The translations under genes and the position numbers were made by a program. A DNA stretch of 64,000 bases from Plantactinospora sp. KBS50 (GTDB taxonomy: Bacteria; Actinomycetota; Actinomycetes; Mycobacteriales; Micromonosporaceae), in the NCBI RefSeq assembly GCF_002285795.1, contig NZ_CP022961.1:5336001-5400000 (forward strand), written 5' to 3'. A model generated the notes under the pieces. That model was not told the DNA's origin. It searched no databases and saw only the letters and a list, made by a program, of their open reading frames with translations. Of this stretch, positions 42,898 through 51,821 are shown piece by piece; position 1 is the first letter of the stretch, and the number at the start of each line of letters is the position of its first letter.

Positions 42898-43758
42898 ATG
42901 GTGGGACCAGGCACGGTGGGACCAGGCACGGTGGGGGCGCTGGTCAGGGCGGCGGCGGTCGTCATCCTGACCGGCGCGACGATTCTCGGCATCGCGGCAC
43001 CGGCCCGGGCCGGCGGGCCGGGCGAGTCCATCACGGGGGACTTCAACGGGGACGGACGGGCCGACAGCGCCGTCCTGACCGCCGTCGCCGCCCACAGCGT
43101 CGACTGCCAGATCACCGTCTCGGCCAGCGGCGAGCCACAGCGGACATACACCTACCTGTCCCTGGCCGACGGGCAGTACTGCCCCGACATGGGCACGGCG
43201 GCCCAGGTCGACGGCACGGGTCCGGACGAGATCGTGCTCGGCTGGTTCGCCGGTCCCCCGCCGTCGATCGACTACGAACTGCTGACGCTGCAACTGTTCG
43301 CGGTGATCGGGACGGCGCGGGCGATCTGGCAGCCCTGCTTCCTGGGCCGGGCCGACTTCAACGGCGACGGCCGGGACGACCTGTACGAGTGGACCGACCA
43401 GGGTGAGGGCTACCGGACGTACCTGAGCACCGGCACCGGCACCTTCGAGCCGGGACCCCAGCGGCACCCCGGCACCCCGTCCCAGCTCGTCATCCGCGAC
43501 CTGAACCACAACCGGGCGATGGACACGCTGTTGAGCTACGTCGACTACGACGCCTCCGGGGTCGCCGTGCTGCTCGACGGCGGCAGCGTGCAGGACCTCC
43601 AGCGGGACCGGACCGCCGGGACAAGTTGGACGGTACGGGTGGTGAACGTGAACGGAGACCGCTATCCGGACGTGCTCACGATCGACCGGAACACGCACCG
43701 GCGTACCTACTTCGTCAACACCGGTACCGGCCGGTTCGTCCGGGTGCCCGGCGTGTAG
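42898..43758 (+). CDS. Secreted FG-GAP/VCBS-like protein 3 (short form)
   Basis: A 286-residue paralogue of the two upstream genes. The signal peptide (AAVVILTGATILGIAAPARA) is followed by GDFNGDGRADSAVL, CPDMG, DEIVLGWFAGPPP, ADFNGDGRDDLYEW, DLNHNRAMDTLLSY and NVNGDRYPDVLTI, matching copies 1 and 2 repeat by repeat. It stops before the cadherin-like domain, so it is a truncated or ancestral form. The start has AAAGGGG upstream; 12 codons of open frame precede it. It has its own AT-rich upstream region. Confidence 0.8.
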   Translation: MVGPGTVGPGTVGALVRAAAVVILTGATILGIAAPARAGGPGESITGDFNGDGRADSAVLTAVAAHSVDCQITVSASGEPQRTYTYLSLADGQYCPDMGTAAQVDGTGPDEIVLGWFAGPPPSIDYELLTLQLFAVIGTARAIWQPCFLGRADFNGDGRDDLYEWTDQGEGYRTYLSTGTGTFEPGPQRHPGTPSQLVIRDLNHNRAMDTLLSYVDYDASGVAVLLDGGSVQDLQRDRTAGTSWTVRVVNVNGDRYPDVLTIDRNTHRRTYFVNTGTGRFVRVPGV

Positions 43759-43784
43759 CCGGCGTGTGGCCGGCGGTCCCGGCC

Positions 43785-43819
43785 GACCCGGCACCACCGG
43801 CGTCGCGGGGTGCCGGGTC
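43785..43819. terminator. Bidirectional hairpin between convergent genes
   Basis: GACCCGGCACC and GGTGCCGGGTC form a perfect 11-bp stem with a 13-base loop between FG-GAP copy 3 and the convergent dehydrogenase gene, overlapping the latter's stop codon by two bases. Confidence 0.65.
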
Positions 43820-45599
43820 AGCCGGCGGGGTGTTCGCGGAAGCCCCGACCGGACGCGCGGCCCAGCCGGCCGGCGGTGACCAGTTGCTCCAGCAGCGGCG
43901 CCGGCGCGAGGCCGGGCTCGCGCGTCTGCCGGTAGAGCGCCCGCTGGACGCCCAGCGCGACGTCCAGCCCGACGCGGTCGAGCAGTTCGAACGGCCCGGT
44001 CGGGTAGCCGCAGCCCAGCCGCATCGCGTGGTCGATGTCCGCGACCGTGGCGTAGGACGCCTCCAGCATCTTCACGGCGTCGTTCAGGTACGGGAACAGC
44101 AGCGCGTTGACGACGAAGCCGGCCCGGTCCTCGCAGACCACGCCGGTGGCGCCCAGCGCCGCGCAGACCGCCCGCGCCGTCGCCACGGCCTCGTCCGAGG
44201 TGCGGACGGTGCGGACGATCTCCACGAGCGGCTGTCCCGATCCCGGGTCCACGACGTGCAACCCCAGCACGTCGCCCGGCCGCCGGGTGGCCATCGCGAT
44301 GTCCACCACCGGCAGCACGGAGGTGGTGGTGGCCAGCAGCACGCCCGGCTTGCAGATCTCGTCCAGCCCGGCGAGCAGCGCCTGCTTCGCGCCCAGTTCC
44401 TCGGCCACCGCCTCCACCACGAGGTCGGTCTCGCTCAGCGGATCCAGCGTCTCCGACCAGGTGATCCGGTCGAGCGCGGCGTCCCGGTCGGCCGGGTCGA
44501 GGCCGCCCGCGGCCACCCGCCGGTCCAGCGATTCCCGCACCGCCGCCCGGGTCGACACCGGTCGCTCCGCCTCCCGGGGCACCGCGACCACGTCGTACCC
44601 GGCCGTGGCGAACAGCTCGATCACGCCGGTCGCCGTGGCGCCGGCGCCGACCACCCCCACCGCGCCGACGCCGCGGGCGCCGGCCGGGGCATCCGGCGCC
44701 GGGGTCCGGTCGTCGGGTACGACCACGGCCGAGCCCGGCCGCTCGTACGAGTAGAAACCGCGCCCGGACTTGCGGCCGAGCAGTCCGGCGGTGACCAGTT
44801 GCCGCAGCAGCGGGGCCGGCGCGTGCCGGCGGTCCCGGCCGCCGTGCCGGTACATCGTGTCGAGGATCTGGTACGCGGTGTCCAGGCCGATCAGGTCCAG
44901 CAGGGCCAGCGGACCCATCGGCAGCCGGCCGCCGAGCTTCATGGCGGCGTCGATGTCCTCCCGGCCGGCGTACCGGGACTCGTACATCCCGACGGCCTGA
45001 TTGAGGTAGCCGAACAGCAGCGCGTTGGCGATGAAGCCGGCGCGGTCGGCGATGGTCACGCCCACCTTGCCGAGCCGGGCGCACAGCGCCGCGACGTCGG
45101 CGACCACGTCCGGCGCGGTGACCACGGTGCGGATCACCTCGACCAGCTTCATCACCGGCGCCGGGTTGAAGAAGTGGATGCCGATCACCTGTCCGGGTCG
45201 GGAGGTGGCCACGGAGATCTCGGTGACGCTCAGCGACGAGGTGTTGGTGGCCAGGACGGCCGACGGCTTGCAGATCCGGTCGAGGTCGGCGAAGATCCGC
45301 CGCTTCAGGTCCAGTTGCTCGGGGGCCGCCTCGATCACCAGGTCCACGCCGTCCAGCGCGTCGAGCCCGACCGCGAACCGGACCCGGGACAGCAGCGCGT
45401 CGCGGTCGGCGGGCGCGAGCTTGCCGCGGGACACCGCCCGCTCGGTGGACGCGGTGAGCGTGCCGCGGCCCCGCTCCAGGGCGTCCGCGGAGATCTCGAC
45501 GGCGACCACGTCGATGCCGTTGCGCGCGAACACCTCGACGATGCCGGCGCCCATCGTGCCCAGTCCGATGACACCGATGCTGGCGAACTCGCGAGCCAA
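43818..45599 (-). CDS. Double-length 3-hydroxyacyl-CoA dehydrogenase
   Basis: A 593-residue tandem fusion of two 3-hydroxybutyryl-CoA-dehydrogenase units. The first (residues 1-~295) is complete: IGVIGLGTMGAGIVEVF (NAD loop), NTSSLSVTEIS, catalytic His in GIHFFNPAPVMKLVEV, and GLLGRKSGRGFYSY. The second (~320-593) begins VGVVGAGATATGVIEL and keeps the fold and end motif (GRLGRASGRGF), but HFFNP has become HVVDPG, so it may be inactive. It oxidises 3-hydroxyacyl-CoA with NAD. TTG start with GGGAGG upstream, and the shared acyl-CoA palindrome lies 34 bp upstream. Confidence 0.9.
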   Translation of the reverse strand: MAREFASIGVIGLGTMGAGIVEVFARNGIDVVAVEISADALERGRGTLTASTERAVSRGKLAPADRDALLSRVRFAVGLDALDGVDLVIEAAPEQLDLKRRIFADLDRICKPSAVLATNTSSLSVTEISVATSRPGQVIGIHFFNPAPVMKLVEVIRTVVTAPDVVADVAALCARLGKVGVTIADRAGFIANALLFGYLNQAVGMYESRYAGREDIDAAMKLGGRLPMGPLALLDLIGLDTAYQILDTMYRHGGRDRRHAPAPLLRQLVTAGLLGRKSGRGFYSYERPGSAVVVPDDRTPAPDAPAGARGVGAVGVVGAGATATGVIELFATAGYDVVAVPREAERPVSTRAAVRESLDRRVAAGGLDPADRDAALDRITWSETLDPLSETDLVVEAVAEELGAKQALLAGLDEICKPGVLLATTTSVLPVVDIAMATRRPGDVLGLHVVDPGSGQPLVEIVRTVRTSDEAVATARAVCAALGATGVVCEDRAGFVVNALLFPYLNDAVKMLEASYATVADIDHAMRLGCGYPTGPFELLDRVGLDVALGVQRALYRQTREPGLAPAPLLEQLVTAGRLGRASGRGFREHPAG

Positions 45600-45632
45600 G
45601 GCCGGCCTCCCACCTGGTCGGGGGCGGCCGGG

Positions 45633-45646
45633 TGAACGACCGCTCA
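45633..45646. promoter_or_regulatory. Acyl-CoA palindrome, site 3 (hydroxyacyl-CoA dehydrogenase)
   Basis: TGAACGACCGCTCA matches TGAACGATCGTTCA at 12 of 14 positions, 34 bp upstream of the double-length dehydrogenase start, in the gap after the hydrolase gene. Confidence 0.55.
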
Positions 45647-45727
45647 GTCTTGGCCGCGAGTCTGCCACGTGCGGCCGGACTGTCGAGGCGCCGTGGGCGA
45701 TCTCACCCGGACCCGGCCGGCCGGGCC

Positions 45728-46828
45728 TCACTCGGCGCGCGAACCGACCCCCGCCACGTCGCTGACCAGATCGAGCAGTTCGGCCGTGAATTCGCCGGCG
45801 CGCTCGACGTTCGGGCTGTGCCCGCAGCCGGCGTACACCACCTCGCGGAAGCTGCCGCCGGCCGCCGCGTACCGTTCCAGGACCGCCCGGGTCTGGCCGA
45901 CCATCGGCTGCGGCGGGTACGCCTGCGCGCCCGGCCAGCCCGGCAGCAGCCCGAGCGCGCCCAGGTGGGCCAGGTCCATCAGCGCGGCGTCCGAGACGAT
46001 CACGTCGGTGTCGCCGCGCACCCAGCGGATCGGCGGCGCGGACGGCCCGTCGGCGACCGCCACCAGTTCGTCGGCCACCCGGAAGTACGCGGGCGACAGC
46101 GCGTTGGCCACCCCGCGGTCCCCGGGCGCCATGCCGGGCCAGTTCGGGCTGGGCACCGACGTGCCCGGGTAGTTGTCGTCGCCGACGGCGGTGGACAGCA
46201 CGCTGTCCAGCAGCAGTTCCTCGTCCTCGCCCAGCGCGGCCGGGTTCGCCACGTAGGTCGCGCGCAACACCCCGCGCGGGCTGCCCGGGTCGTCGCTGCG
46301 GTCGCCGGCGGCCAGCCGCGCCACGAAGTCGGTGTTCACGGTGCCGCCACCGGTGCCGGCGAAGTCGGGGGTGGTGGGCGTGCCCACCAGGTCCCGGGTG
46401 CCGCCGTAGCCGTACGGCGAGACCGGCGCCACCAGCATCAGCCCGGCGATCCGCTCTGGCCGGGCCACGAACATCCGCATGGCCACCCCGCCGCCGAACG
46501 AGTGGCCGACCAGCACCGGGCGGGCCGGCGCCGGGCCGTCGAACACGGCAGGCTCGTCGAGCAGCGCCGCGACGTCGGCCGCGACGTCGGCCAGCCCGCG
46601 GGTGGCGTCCACCGGCGCGGTCTCGGTGGCCCCGTAGCCGCGCAGGTCCGGCGCCACCACCCGGAGCGTGCCGGGCAGCCGGCGCAGCAACGGGATCCAG
46701 AACGCCGACGAGGAGCAGTTGCCGTGCACGAGCAGCACCGGCGTGCCGTCCGGCGGCCCGCCCACCAGCAGGCTCTGGTCGAGGCCGCCGGCACGTACGG
46801 TGATCCGCTCGAAGTCCATCCGCGGCAT
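45728..46828 (-). CDS. Alpha/beta hydrolase
   Basis: A 366-residue classical alpha/beta hydrolase: oxyanion hole LLVHGNCSSSAFW, nucleophile elbow VGHSFGGG (Ser), Asp in IRWVRGDTDVIVSD and His in AGCGHSPNVER. It is longer than the usual ~280 residues because of a cap region between about residues 150 and 270. Esterase, epoxide hydrolase or lactonase activity are all possible; substrate unknown. ATG three codons downstream (MDFER) is an alternative start. Confidence 0.85.
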   Translation of the reverse strand: MPRMDFERITVRAGGLDQSLLVGGPPDGTPVLLVHGNCSSSAFWIPLLRRLPGTLRVVAPDLRGYGATETAPVDATRGLADVAADVAALLDEPAVFDGPAPARPVLVGHSFGGGVAMRMFVARPERIAGLMLVAPVSPYGYGGTRDLVGTPTTPDFAGTGGGTVNTDFVARLAAGDRSDDPGSPRGVLRATYVANPAALGEDEELLLDSVLSTAVGDDNYPGTSVPSPNWPGMAPGDRGVANALSPAYFRVADELVAVADGPSAPPIRWVRGDTDVIVSDAALMDLAHLGALGLLPGWPGAQAYPPQPMVGQTRAVLERYAAAGGSFREVVYAGCGHSPNVERAGEFTAELLDLVSDVAGVGSRAE

Positions 46829-46905
46829 CCTGCCATCCGCCGCGACGGCACACCAGGGCGGCGGGCACCATGATCTGCCAGGACCGCCCCGGGGCTACCG
46901 ACCGG

Positions 46906-47442
46906 TCACTGGAAGATCTGGTACGCCACGGCCAGCCCGCCGCCGAGCGCCACGCACCCGCCGACCAGCATGGCCAGCCGGGTGCCGCCGCCGCGTACCG
47001 CGGTGTCCATGGCCTGCGTCGGCGCGGCCAGCGCCGCCCGCGGACCCTGGCCCGGCTTCACCGCCCGGTCCGCCCGCGGCGCCCGACCGGGCAGCATGAC
47101 CAGCGTCCCCACCGGGTCCGTGCTGGCCATGGCCGGGTCGAAGAACCGCAGCCGCACGTGGCCCAGCCGCAACCGGTCGCCGTCGCACAACCGGACCGGA
47201 CCGGTGATCCGCTCGTCGTTGCGCCACGTGCCGTTGGTGGAGCCCACGTCGCGCAGCACCACCTCGCCGCCGGCCACCACCACCTCGGCATGCCGGCGGC
47301 TGACCTTCGGATCCTCCAGCAGGATGTCGGAGCCCTCCTGCCGGCCGACGGACCAGGTACCGGTCCGGAGTCGGAAACTGACGCCCTGCCACCCACCGCT
47401 CGTCACGGTCAACACCGGCAACAGGCCAGGTTCATCTTTCAT
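46906..47442 (-). CDS. Tail-anchored FHA-domain protein
   Basis: A 178-residue protein with one forkhead-associated domain (GTWSVGRQEGSDI, SRRHAEVVV, VLRDVGSTNGTWRND), which binds phosphothreonine, then a ~45-residue linker and a single C-terminal transmembrane helix (LAMLVGGCVALGGGLAVAYQIF). The phospho-binding residues Arg, Ser, His and Asn are all present. No Ser/Thr kinase gene is adjacent. GGGGTG lies before the ATG. Divergent from the aldehyde dehydrogenase gene across 282 AT-richer bases that hold GATGAATCTTTTTCATC, a small stem-loop. Confidence 0.88.
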   Translation of the reverse strand: MKDEPGLLPVLTVTSGGWQGVSFRLRTGTWSVGRQEGSDILLEDPKVSRRHAEVVVAGGEVVLRDVGSTNGTWRNDERITGPVRLCDGDRLRLGHVRLRFFDPAMASTDPVGTLVMLPGRAPRADRAVKPGQGPRAALAAPTQAMDTAVRGGGTRLAMLVGGCVALGGGLAVAYQIFQ

Positions 47443-47724
47443 GATCACACCCCATCGTCGGCGCCCGCATCGCCGATCCCCCCGCCAGCCTGCCAATGAT
47501 CGGCTGTGTCTTCCAGCAACCCGGAGGACCGACTTTCTCCGCCCAATGGGCGGATCTGGATTAGCCGGTTCGGAGATGACCGAGGTGAACTCCACTCGCA
47601 ACGCGGATGACCTGGGTGCGACATCCCGCCGAATTCTCCGCCGGGAAGGATTGGATGAATCTTTTTCATCACCGGTCCGTGACGGACGCTACCTGCGGGT
47701 AACGAGCGGGACTAGACTCCCGCC

Positions 47725-49218
47725 ATGACGGCTGTGCGGACGCCGGGCGTACCGGTCATCGACAACGGCGAACTGGTCTCGACCAACCCGGCCAGCGGCG
47801 CCCTCGCGGGGCGGTTCCCGATCGCCGGGCCCGAGGACGTGGCGGCGGCGGTCCGGCGCGGCCGGGCGGCGGCCGCCTGGTGGTCCGGGCTGGGCTTCGC
47901 CGGGCGGCGCGCCCGGCTGCTGCGCTGGCGGGCGCTGCTGGCCAACCGGATGAACGAGCTGGCGCAGCTGTGCCACCTGGAGGGCGGCAAGCCGGTGCCG
48001 GACGCGCTGATCGAGATCGTCTCGGCGATCGACCACCTGGACTGGGCGGCGCGCAACGCCAAGCGGGTGCTCGGGCACCACCGGGTGCGGTCCCGGCTGC
48101 TGGTCGCGGAGTTCTCCGCGCACCTGGAATACCAGCCGTACGGCGTGATCGGGGTGATCGGACCGTGGAACTACCCGGTGCTCACCCCGCTCGGCTCGAT
48201 CGTGTACGCGCTCGCGGCCGGCAACGCCGTGGTGCACAAGCCCAGCGAGTACACCCCGGCCGTGGGCCAGTGGCTGTCCGACACGTTCGCCGAGGTGGTC
48301 GACGAGCAGCCGGTGTTCCAGGTGGTGCACGGGCTGGGTGAGGTGGGCGCCGCGCTGTGCCGCTCGGGCGTGGACAAGCTCGCGTTCACCGGCTCCACCG
48401 CCACCGCGAAGAAGGTGATGGCGACCTGCGCCGAGACGCTGACCCCGGTGCTGCTGGAGGCCGGCGGCAAGGACGCCATGATCGTGGACGCGGACGCCGA
48501 CGTGGCCGCCGCGGCGCAGGCCTGCGTGTGGGGCGCGCTCACCAACGCCGGCCAGACCTGCATCGGGATCGAGCGCGTCTACGCGGTCGAGCCCGTCTAC
48601 GACGCGTTCGTCTCGGCGGTGGTCGAGCGGGCCGGGCGGCTCACCGTGGGCGAGGACGGCGACATCGGCCCGATCACCATGCCGGGCCAGCTCGACACGA
48701 TCCGCCGGCACATCGAGGACGCGGTGGCCCGCGGCGGGCGGGCGGTGCTCGGCGGGCCGAGCGCGGTCCAGCCGCCGTACGTGCACCCGACCGTGCTGGT
48801 CGACGTCCCGGAGGACGCGGCGGCGGTGCGCGAGGAGACGTTCGGGCCAACCGTCACGATCCGCCGGGTACGCGACGCCGACGAGGCCGTGGCGCTGGCC
48901 AACGCCCTGCCGTACGGGCTGGGTGGCTCGGTCTTCGGCCGGCGCCGGGCGATGGCGGTCGCCCGGCGGCTGCGCGGCGGCATGACCGCGGTCAACTCCA
49001 CCCTCACCTTCGTCGGGATGCCCTCCCTGCCGTTCGGCGGCGTGGGCGACTCCGGCTTCGGCCGGATCCACGGCGACGACGGGCTCCGCGAGTTCGGCCG
49101 GGCCAAGGCCATCACCCGGCGCCGCGGGCCGTCCCCGCTGCCCGCGATGACCTTCGAGCGCACACCCCGGCAGGTCGCCCGGATCGCCGCCATCGTCCGC
49201 CGGCTCTACGGCCGCTGA
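47725..49218 (+). CDS. NAD(P)-dependent aldehyde dehydrogenase
   Basis: A 497-residue aldehyde dehydrogenase superfamily enzyme oxidising an aldehyde to acid. Catalytic elements are Asn149 (GPWNYPV), FTGSTATAKK, Glu245 (LEAGGKDA) and Cys279 (NAGQTCIG), and ETFGPTVTI. The sequence most resembles the succinate-semialdehyde/coniferyl-type branch, without a certain substrate. Complete length. Three 13-14-bp repeats start 17 bp after the stop. No obvious operon partner. Confidence 0.9.
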   Translation: MTAVRTPGVPVIDNGELVSTNPASGALAGRFPIAGPEDVAAAVRRGRAAAAWWSGLGFAGRRARLLRWRALLANRMNELAQLCHLEGGKPVPDALIEIVSAIDHLDWAARNAKRVLGHHRVRSRLLVAEFSAHLEYQPYGVIGVIGPWNYPVLTPLGSIVYALAAGNAVVHKPSEYTPAVGQWLSDTFAEVVDEQPVFQVVHGLGEVGAALCRSGVDKLAFTGSTATAKKVMATCAETLTPVLLEAGGKDAMIVDADADVAAAAQACVWGALTNAGQTCIGIERVYAVEPVYDAFVSAVVERAGRLTVGEDGDIGPITMPGQLDTIRRHIEDAVARGGRAVLGGPSAVQPPYVHPTVLVDVPEDAAAVREETFGPTVTIRRVRDADEAVALANALPYGLGGSVFGRRRAMAVARRLRGGMTAVNSTLTFVGMPSLPFGGVGDSGFGRIHGDDGLREFGRAKAITRRRGPSPLPAMTFERTPRQVARIAAIVRRLYGR

Positions 49219-49234
49219 GCCACCGCCGCGGGGG

Positions 49235-49274
49235 TCGGGCCGGCCGATCGGGCCGGCCGGATCGGGCCGGCCGA
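49235..49274. repeat. Three 13/14-bp repeats after aldehyde dehydrogenase
   Basis: TCGGGCCGGCCGA is repeated three times (one copy has an extra G). Each unit contains the palindrome GGCCGGCC, so hairpins between units could also end transcription. Confidence 0.88.
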
Positions 49275-49325
49275 GCCGGGCATGTCGGCGGCCCGGCGCT
49301 CCGCCCAGCCGTTACCCTCTGGCGA

Positions 49326-50024
49326 ATGGACCTGCACTCTTGGCGATTTCGCCTGGTAGACGGGCCACACTCGTGGGCCGCGCGGCGCCGGGAACGGCGC
49401 CGGGGCTGGCTGCTGCGCTGCTTCCCCGACCTCGCCGAGATGTCCGTGCTCGACCTCGGTGGCCGGCTGTCGAGCTGGCAGCGCGCGCCGGTCCGGCCCA
49501 AGCGGCTGCACGTGGTCAACCTCGAACCGGCCGGCGGGCTGGTGCCGGACTGGGCGCAGGTCGACCAGGCCGACGCCTGCGACCTGCCCGCCCACCTCAC
49601 GCTGGGCCGCTACGACCTGGTCTTCTCCAACTCCGTGCTGGAGCACGTCGGTGGGCACGAGCGGCGGCTGCGGTTCGCCGAGACCGTGCACGCCCTGGCG
49701 GACGCGCACTGGATCCAGACGCCGTACCGGTACTTCCCCGTCGAGCCGCACTGGATCCTGCCGGGGATGCAGTTCCTGCCGGTGCCGGCCCGGGTGGCGC
49801 TGGCCCGCCGCTGGCCGCTGGGGCACACGCCGGTACGGGAACGCACCGACATCGAGCACGCCGTGCTCTGGACGGAACTGCTCAGCCAGGCCGAGATGCG
49901 GCACTACTTCCCGCGCTCGCGGCTCGTGGTGGAACGGCTGGCCGGGCTGCCCAAGTCACTCATCGCGATCCGCGGTGCCGTCGCCCCGGCCCGCCGGCCC
50001 GTACCGAGCCTCAGCCACTGGTAG
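49326..50024 (+). CDS. Class I SAM-dependent methyltransferase-like protein
   Basis: A 232-residue protein with a Rossmann SAM-binding start MSVLDLGGRLSSWQRA (in place of the usual DxGxGxG), HVVNLEP as the acidic strand-2 end, and YDLVFSNSVLEHVGGHERRLRFAETVHALAD typical of Methyltransf_11. TPYRYFPVEPHWILPGMQFLP follows. The glycine loop is degenerate, so activity is not certain. Substrate unknown. Convergent with the next hydrolase gene. Confidence 0.75.
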   Translation: MDLHSWRFRLVDGPHSWAARRRERRRGWLLRCFPDLAEMSVLDLGGRLSSWQRAPVRPKRLHVVNLEPAGGLVPDWAQVDQADACDLPAHLTLGRYDLVFSNSVLEHVGGHERRLRFAETVHALADAHWIQTPYRYFPVEPHWILPGMQFLPVPARVALARRWPLGHTPVRERTDIEHAVLWTELLSQAEMRHYFPRSRLVVERLAGLPKSLIAIRGAVAPARRPVPSLSHW

Positions 50025-50063
50025 CCCCCGGCGGCTCCGGTCCGGCCGACTCGGTCCGGCCGG

Positions 50064-50915
50064 CTATTCGGCCAGCACGAGGTGGGGCGAGCTGGCCTCG
50101 ACCGCCCATTCGAGGGCATGGTCGGCGACCTCCTCCCAGCCCGGCTGACCCACCGTGAGGTGGCACCGGTCCGGGAACTCGCGGTAGCCGGTCACCGCCG
50201 TCGACCTGCGGTACAGCTTGGCCGCCGAGCGGACGGTCGAGGGCGGCGTGAGGTGGTCCGACCCGCCTGCCACCAGCAGCAGCGGTGCCCGGCCCTCGTT
50301 GCCGAAGTTCACGTCGAACGGGCTGTGCGGCTCCCAGTTCGCGATCGCGTTGCCGAACAGCACCCCGCCGGCGCCCGGGACGTGGTACCGGTCGTACGCC
50401 GCCCGCGAGTCCGCCTCGTCCAGCACGTTCGCGAACGCGTAGTGGAACTGCTCCGGGGTCAGCGGCACGGCGCGGTGCCGGTTGCCCGGGTTGTGCAGGA
50501 TCGGGAACGCCGCACGCAGCGTGGTCAGCGGCAGCCGCACCACCCCGCGCACCGGCGCCGGGTGTACGGCCACCCCGGCGGCGCCCAGTCCCCGGTCCAG
50601 CAGCACCTGGACGAACGCGCCGCCGAACGAGTGTCCGATCAGGATCGGCGGCCGGTCCAGCCCGTCGACGATCTCGGCGTAGTGGTCGATGATGCGGCTC
50701 GGGGCCAGCTCGGCGATCGGCGCCGGGTCGGCCCGCAACGCCTCGACCTCGGCTTCCATCCCCGGCCAGGCCGGCGCCAACACGCGGAAGCCGGCCCGGG
50801 AGTACCGGTCCACCCAGCGTTCCCAGCTGCGCGGTGTCATCCAGAGACCGTGAATCAGCACGATCGTGTCGGCCGTGGATCGTCGCGCCTGCTGCGGCGC
50901 CGGTGAGCTGGCCAT
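50064..50915 (-). CDS. Alpha/beta hydrolase
   Basis: A 283-residue alpha/beta hydrolase: TIVLIHGLWMTPRSWERWVDRY, nucleophile elbow IGHSFGGAF (Ser), Asp in LLVAGGSDHLTPP and His in FPDRCHLTVGQPGWEEVADH. The HGLWMTPRSW start is typical of a group annotated as chloroperoxidase- or lysophospholipase-like; substrate unknown. GGGAGGA precedes the ATG; six further codons upstream are open but unsupported. Confidence 0.85.
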   Translation of the reverse strand: MASSPAPQQARRSTADTIVLIHGLWMTPRSWERWVDRYSRAGFRVLAPAWPGMEAEVEALRADPAPIAELAPSRIIDHYAEIVDGLDRPPILIGHSFGGAFVQVLLDRGLGAAGVAVHPAPVRGVVRLPLTTLRAAFPILHNPGNRHRAVPLTPEQFHYAFANVLDEADSRAAYDRYHVPGAGGVLFGNAIANWEPHSPFDVNFGNEGRAPLLLVAGGSDHLTPPSTVRSAAKLYRRSTAVTGYREFPDRCHLTVGQPGWEEVADHALEWAVEASSPHLVLAE

Positions 50916-51089
50916 CTCGTCCTCCCGTGGCAAGCCGTCGTCGGGACGTACGCCCTGGTCCGCGGGCCGGTGCGGCGCGGACCTGGTGGTCTACCCGAAG
51001 CCTGCGGGCACATTCCGCCAGCCGGTCCGGGGATCCGGACCATGCACGCGCAACGGCACGGAAGGGCACGAACGCCCGGGGCGCCGGCG

Positions 51090-51749
51090 TCAGAACAGGG
51101 TCAGCTCGTCCCGCTCGATGCCACGCAGCCGGTCGTAGTTCACCACCACGCACCGGATCCCGCGGTCCAGGGCCAGCACCCGGGCCTGCGGCTTGATCTC
51201 CTGGGCCGCGAACACGCCGCTGACCGGCGCCAGCAGCGGATCGCGGTTGAGCAGTTCGAGGTAGCGGGTGAGCTGCTCGACGCCGTCGATCTCGCCGCGC
51301 CGCTTCACCTCCACCGCCACGGTGGCCGCGGCGCCGTCCCGGCACAGCAGGTCCACCGGACCGATGGCGGTCGGGTACTCCCGGCGGATCAGTGTGAAGC
51401 CCGCACCCAGCACCTCCGGGCTGGCCGCCAGCAGTTCCTGCAGGTGCGCCTCGACGCCGTCCTTGCGCAGCCCGGGATCGACGCCGAGTTCGTACGAGGT
51501 GTCCTGGAAGACCTCCTCCAGGGCGATCCGCAGTTCCTCGCCGGCCTTGTTGACCACGCGCCACACCCCGGGCGCCTCCTCCAGCCGGCACGGCGGGCTC
51601 ATCCAGTTCAGCGGCTTGTACGCCCGGTCGTCGGCATGGATCGAGACCGATCCGTCGGCCTTGACCATGAGCAGCCGGGTGGCCGGCGGCAGGTGCGCCG
51701 AGAGCCGTCCCACGTAGTCCACCGAGCATCGCGCAATCACCAGTCGCAC
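51090..51749 (-). CDS. nucS: Endonuclease NucS (non-canonical mismatch repair)
   Basis: A 219-residue NucS/EndoMS, the mismatch-specific nuclease that replaces MutS-MutL in actinobacteria. N-terminal DNA-binding part [27 protein letters not shown], then [16 protein letters not shown], and a PD-(D/E)xK nuclease core with Asp133 (GPVDLLC), Glu147 and Lys149 (VEVKRRGE). The C-terminal DELTLF fits the beta-clamp-binding end reported for mycobacterial NucS. GTG start chosen to match the family N-terminus. Confidence 0.95.
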   Translation of the reverse strand: MRLVIARCSVDYVGRLSAHLPPATRLLMVKADGSVSIHADDRAYKPLNWMSPPCRLEEAPGVWRVVNKAGEELRIALEEVFQDTSYELGVDPGLRKDGVEAHLQELLAASPEVLGAGFTLIRREYPTAIGPVDLLCRDGAAATVAVEVKRRGEIDGVEQLTRYLELLNRDPLLAPVSGVFAAQEIKPQARVLALDRGIRCVVVNYDRLRGIERDELTLF

Positions 51750-51821
51750 CCGATGCAGGGTAGTCGAGTCCCCGGCCACCGCCGGCGGGCGGGACTGGCG
51801 CGTCGATGCCATCCTTGGATC

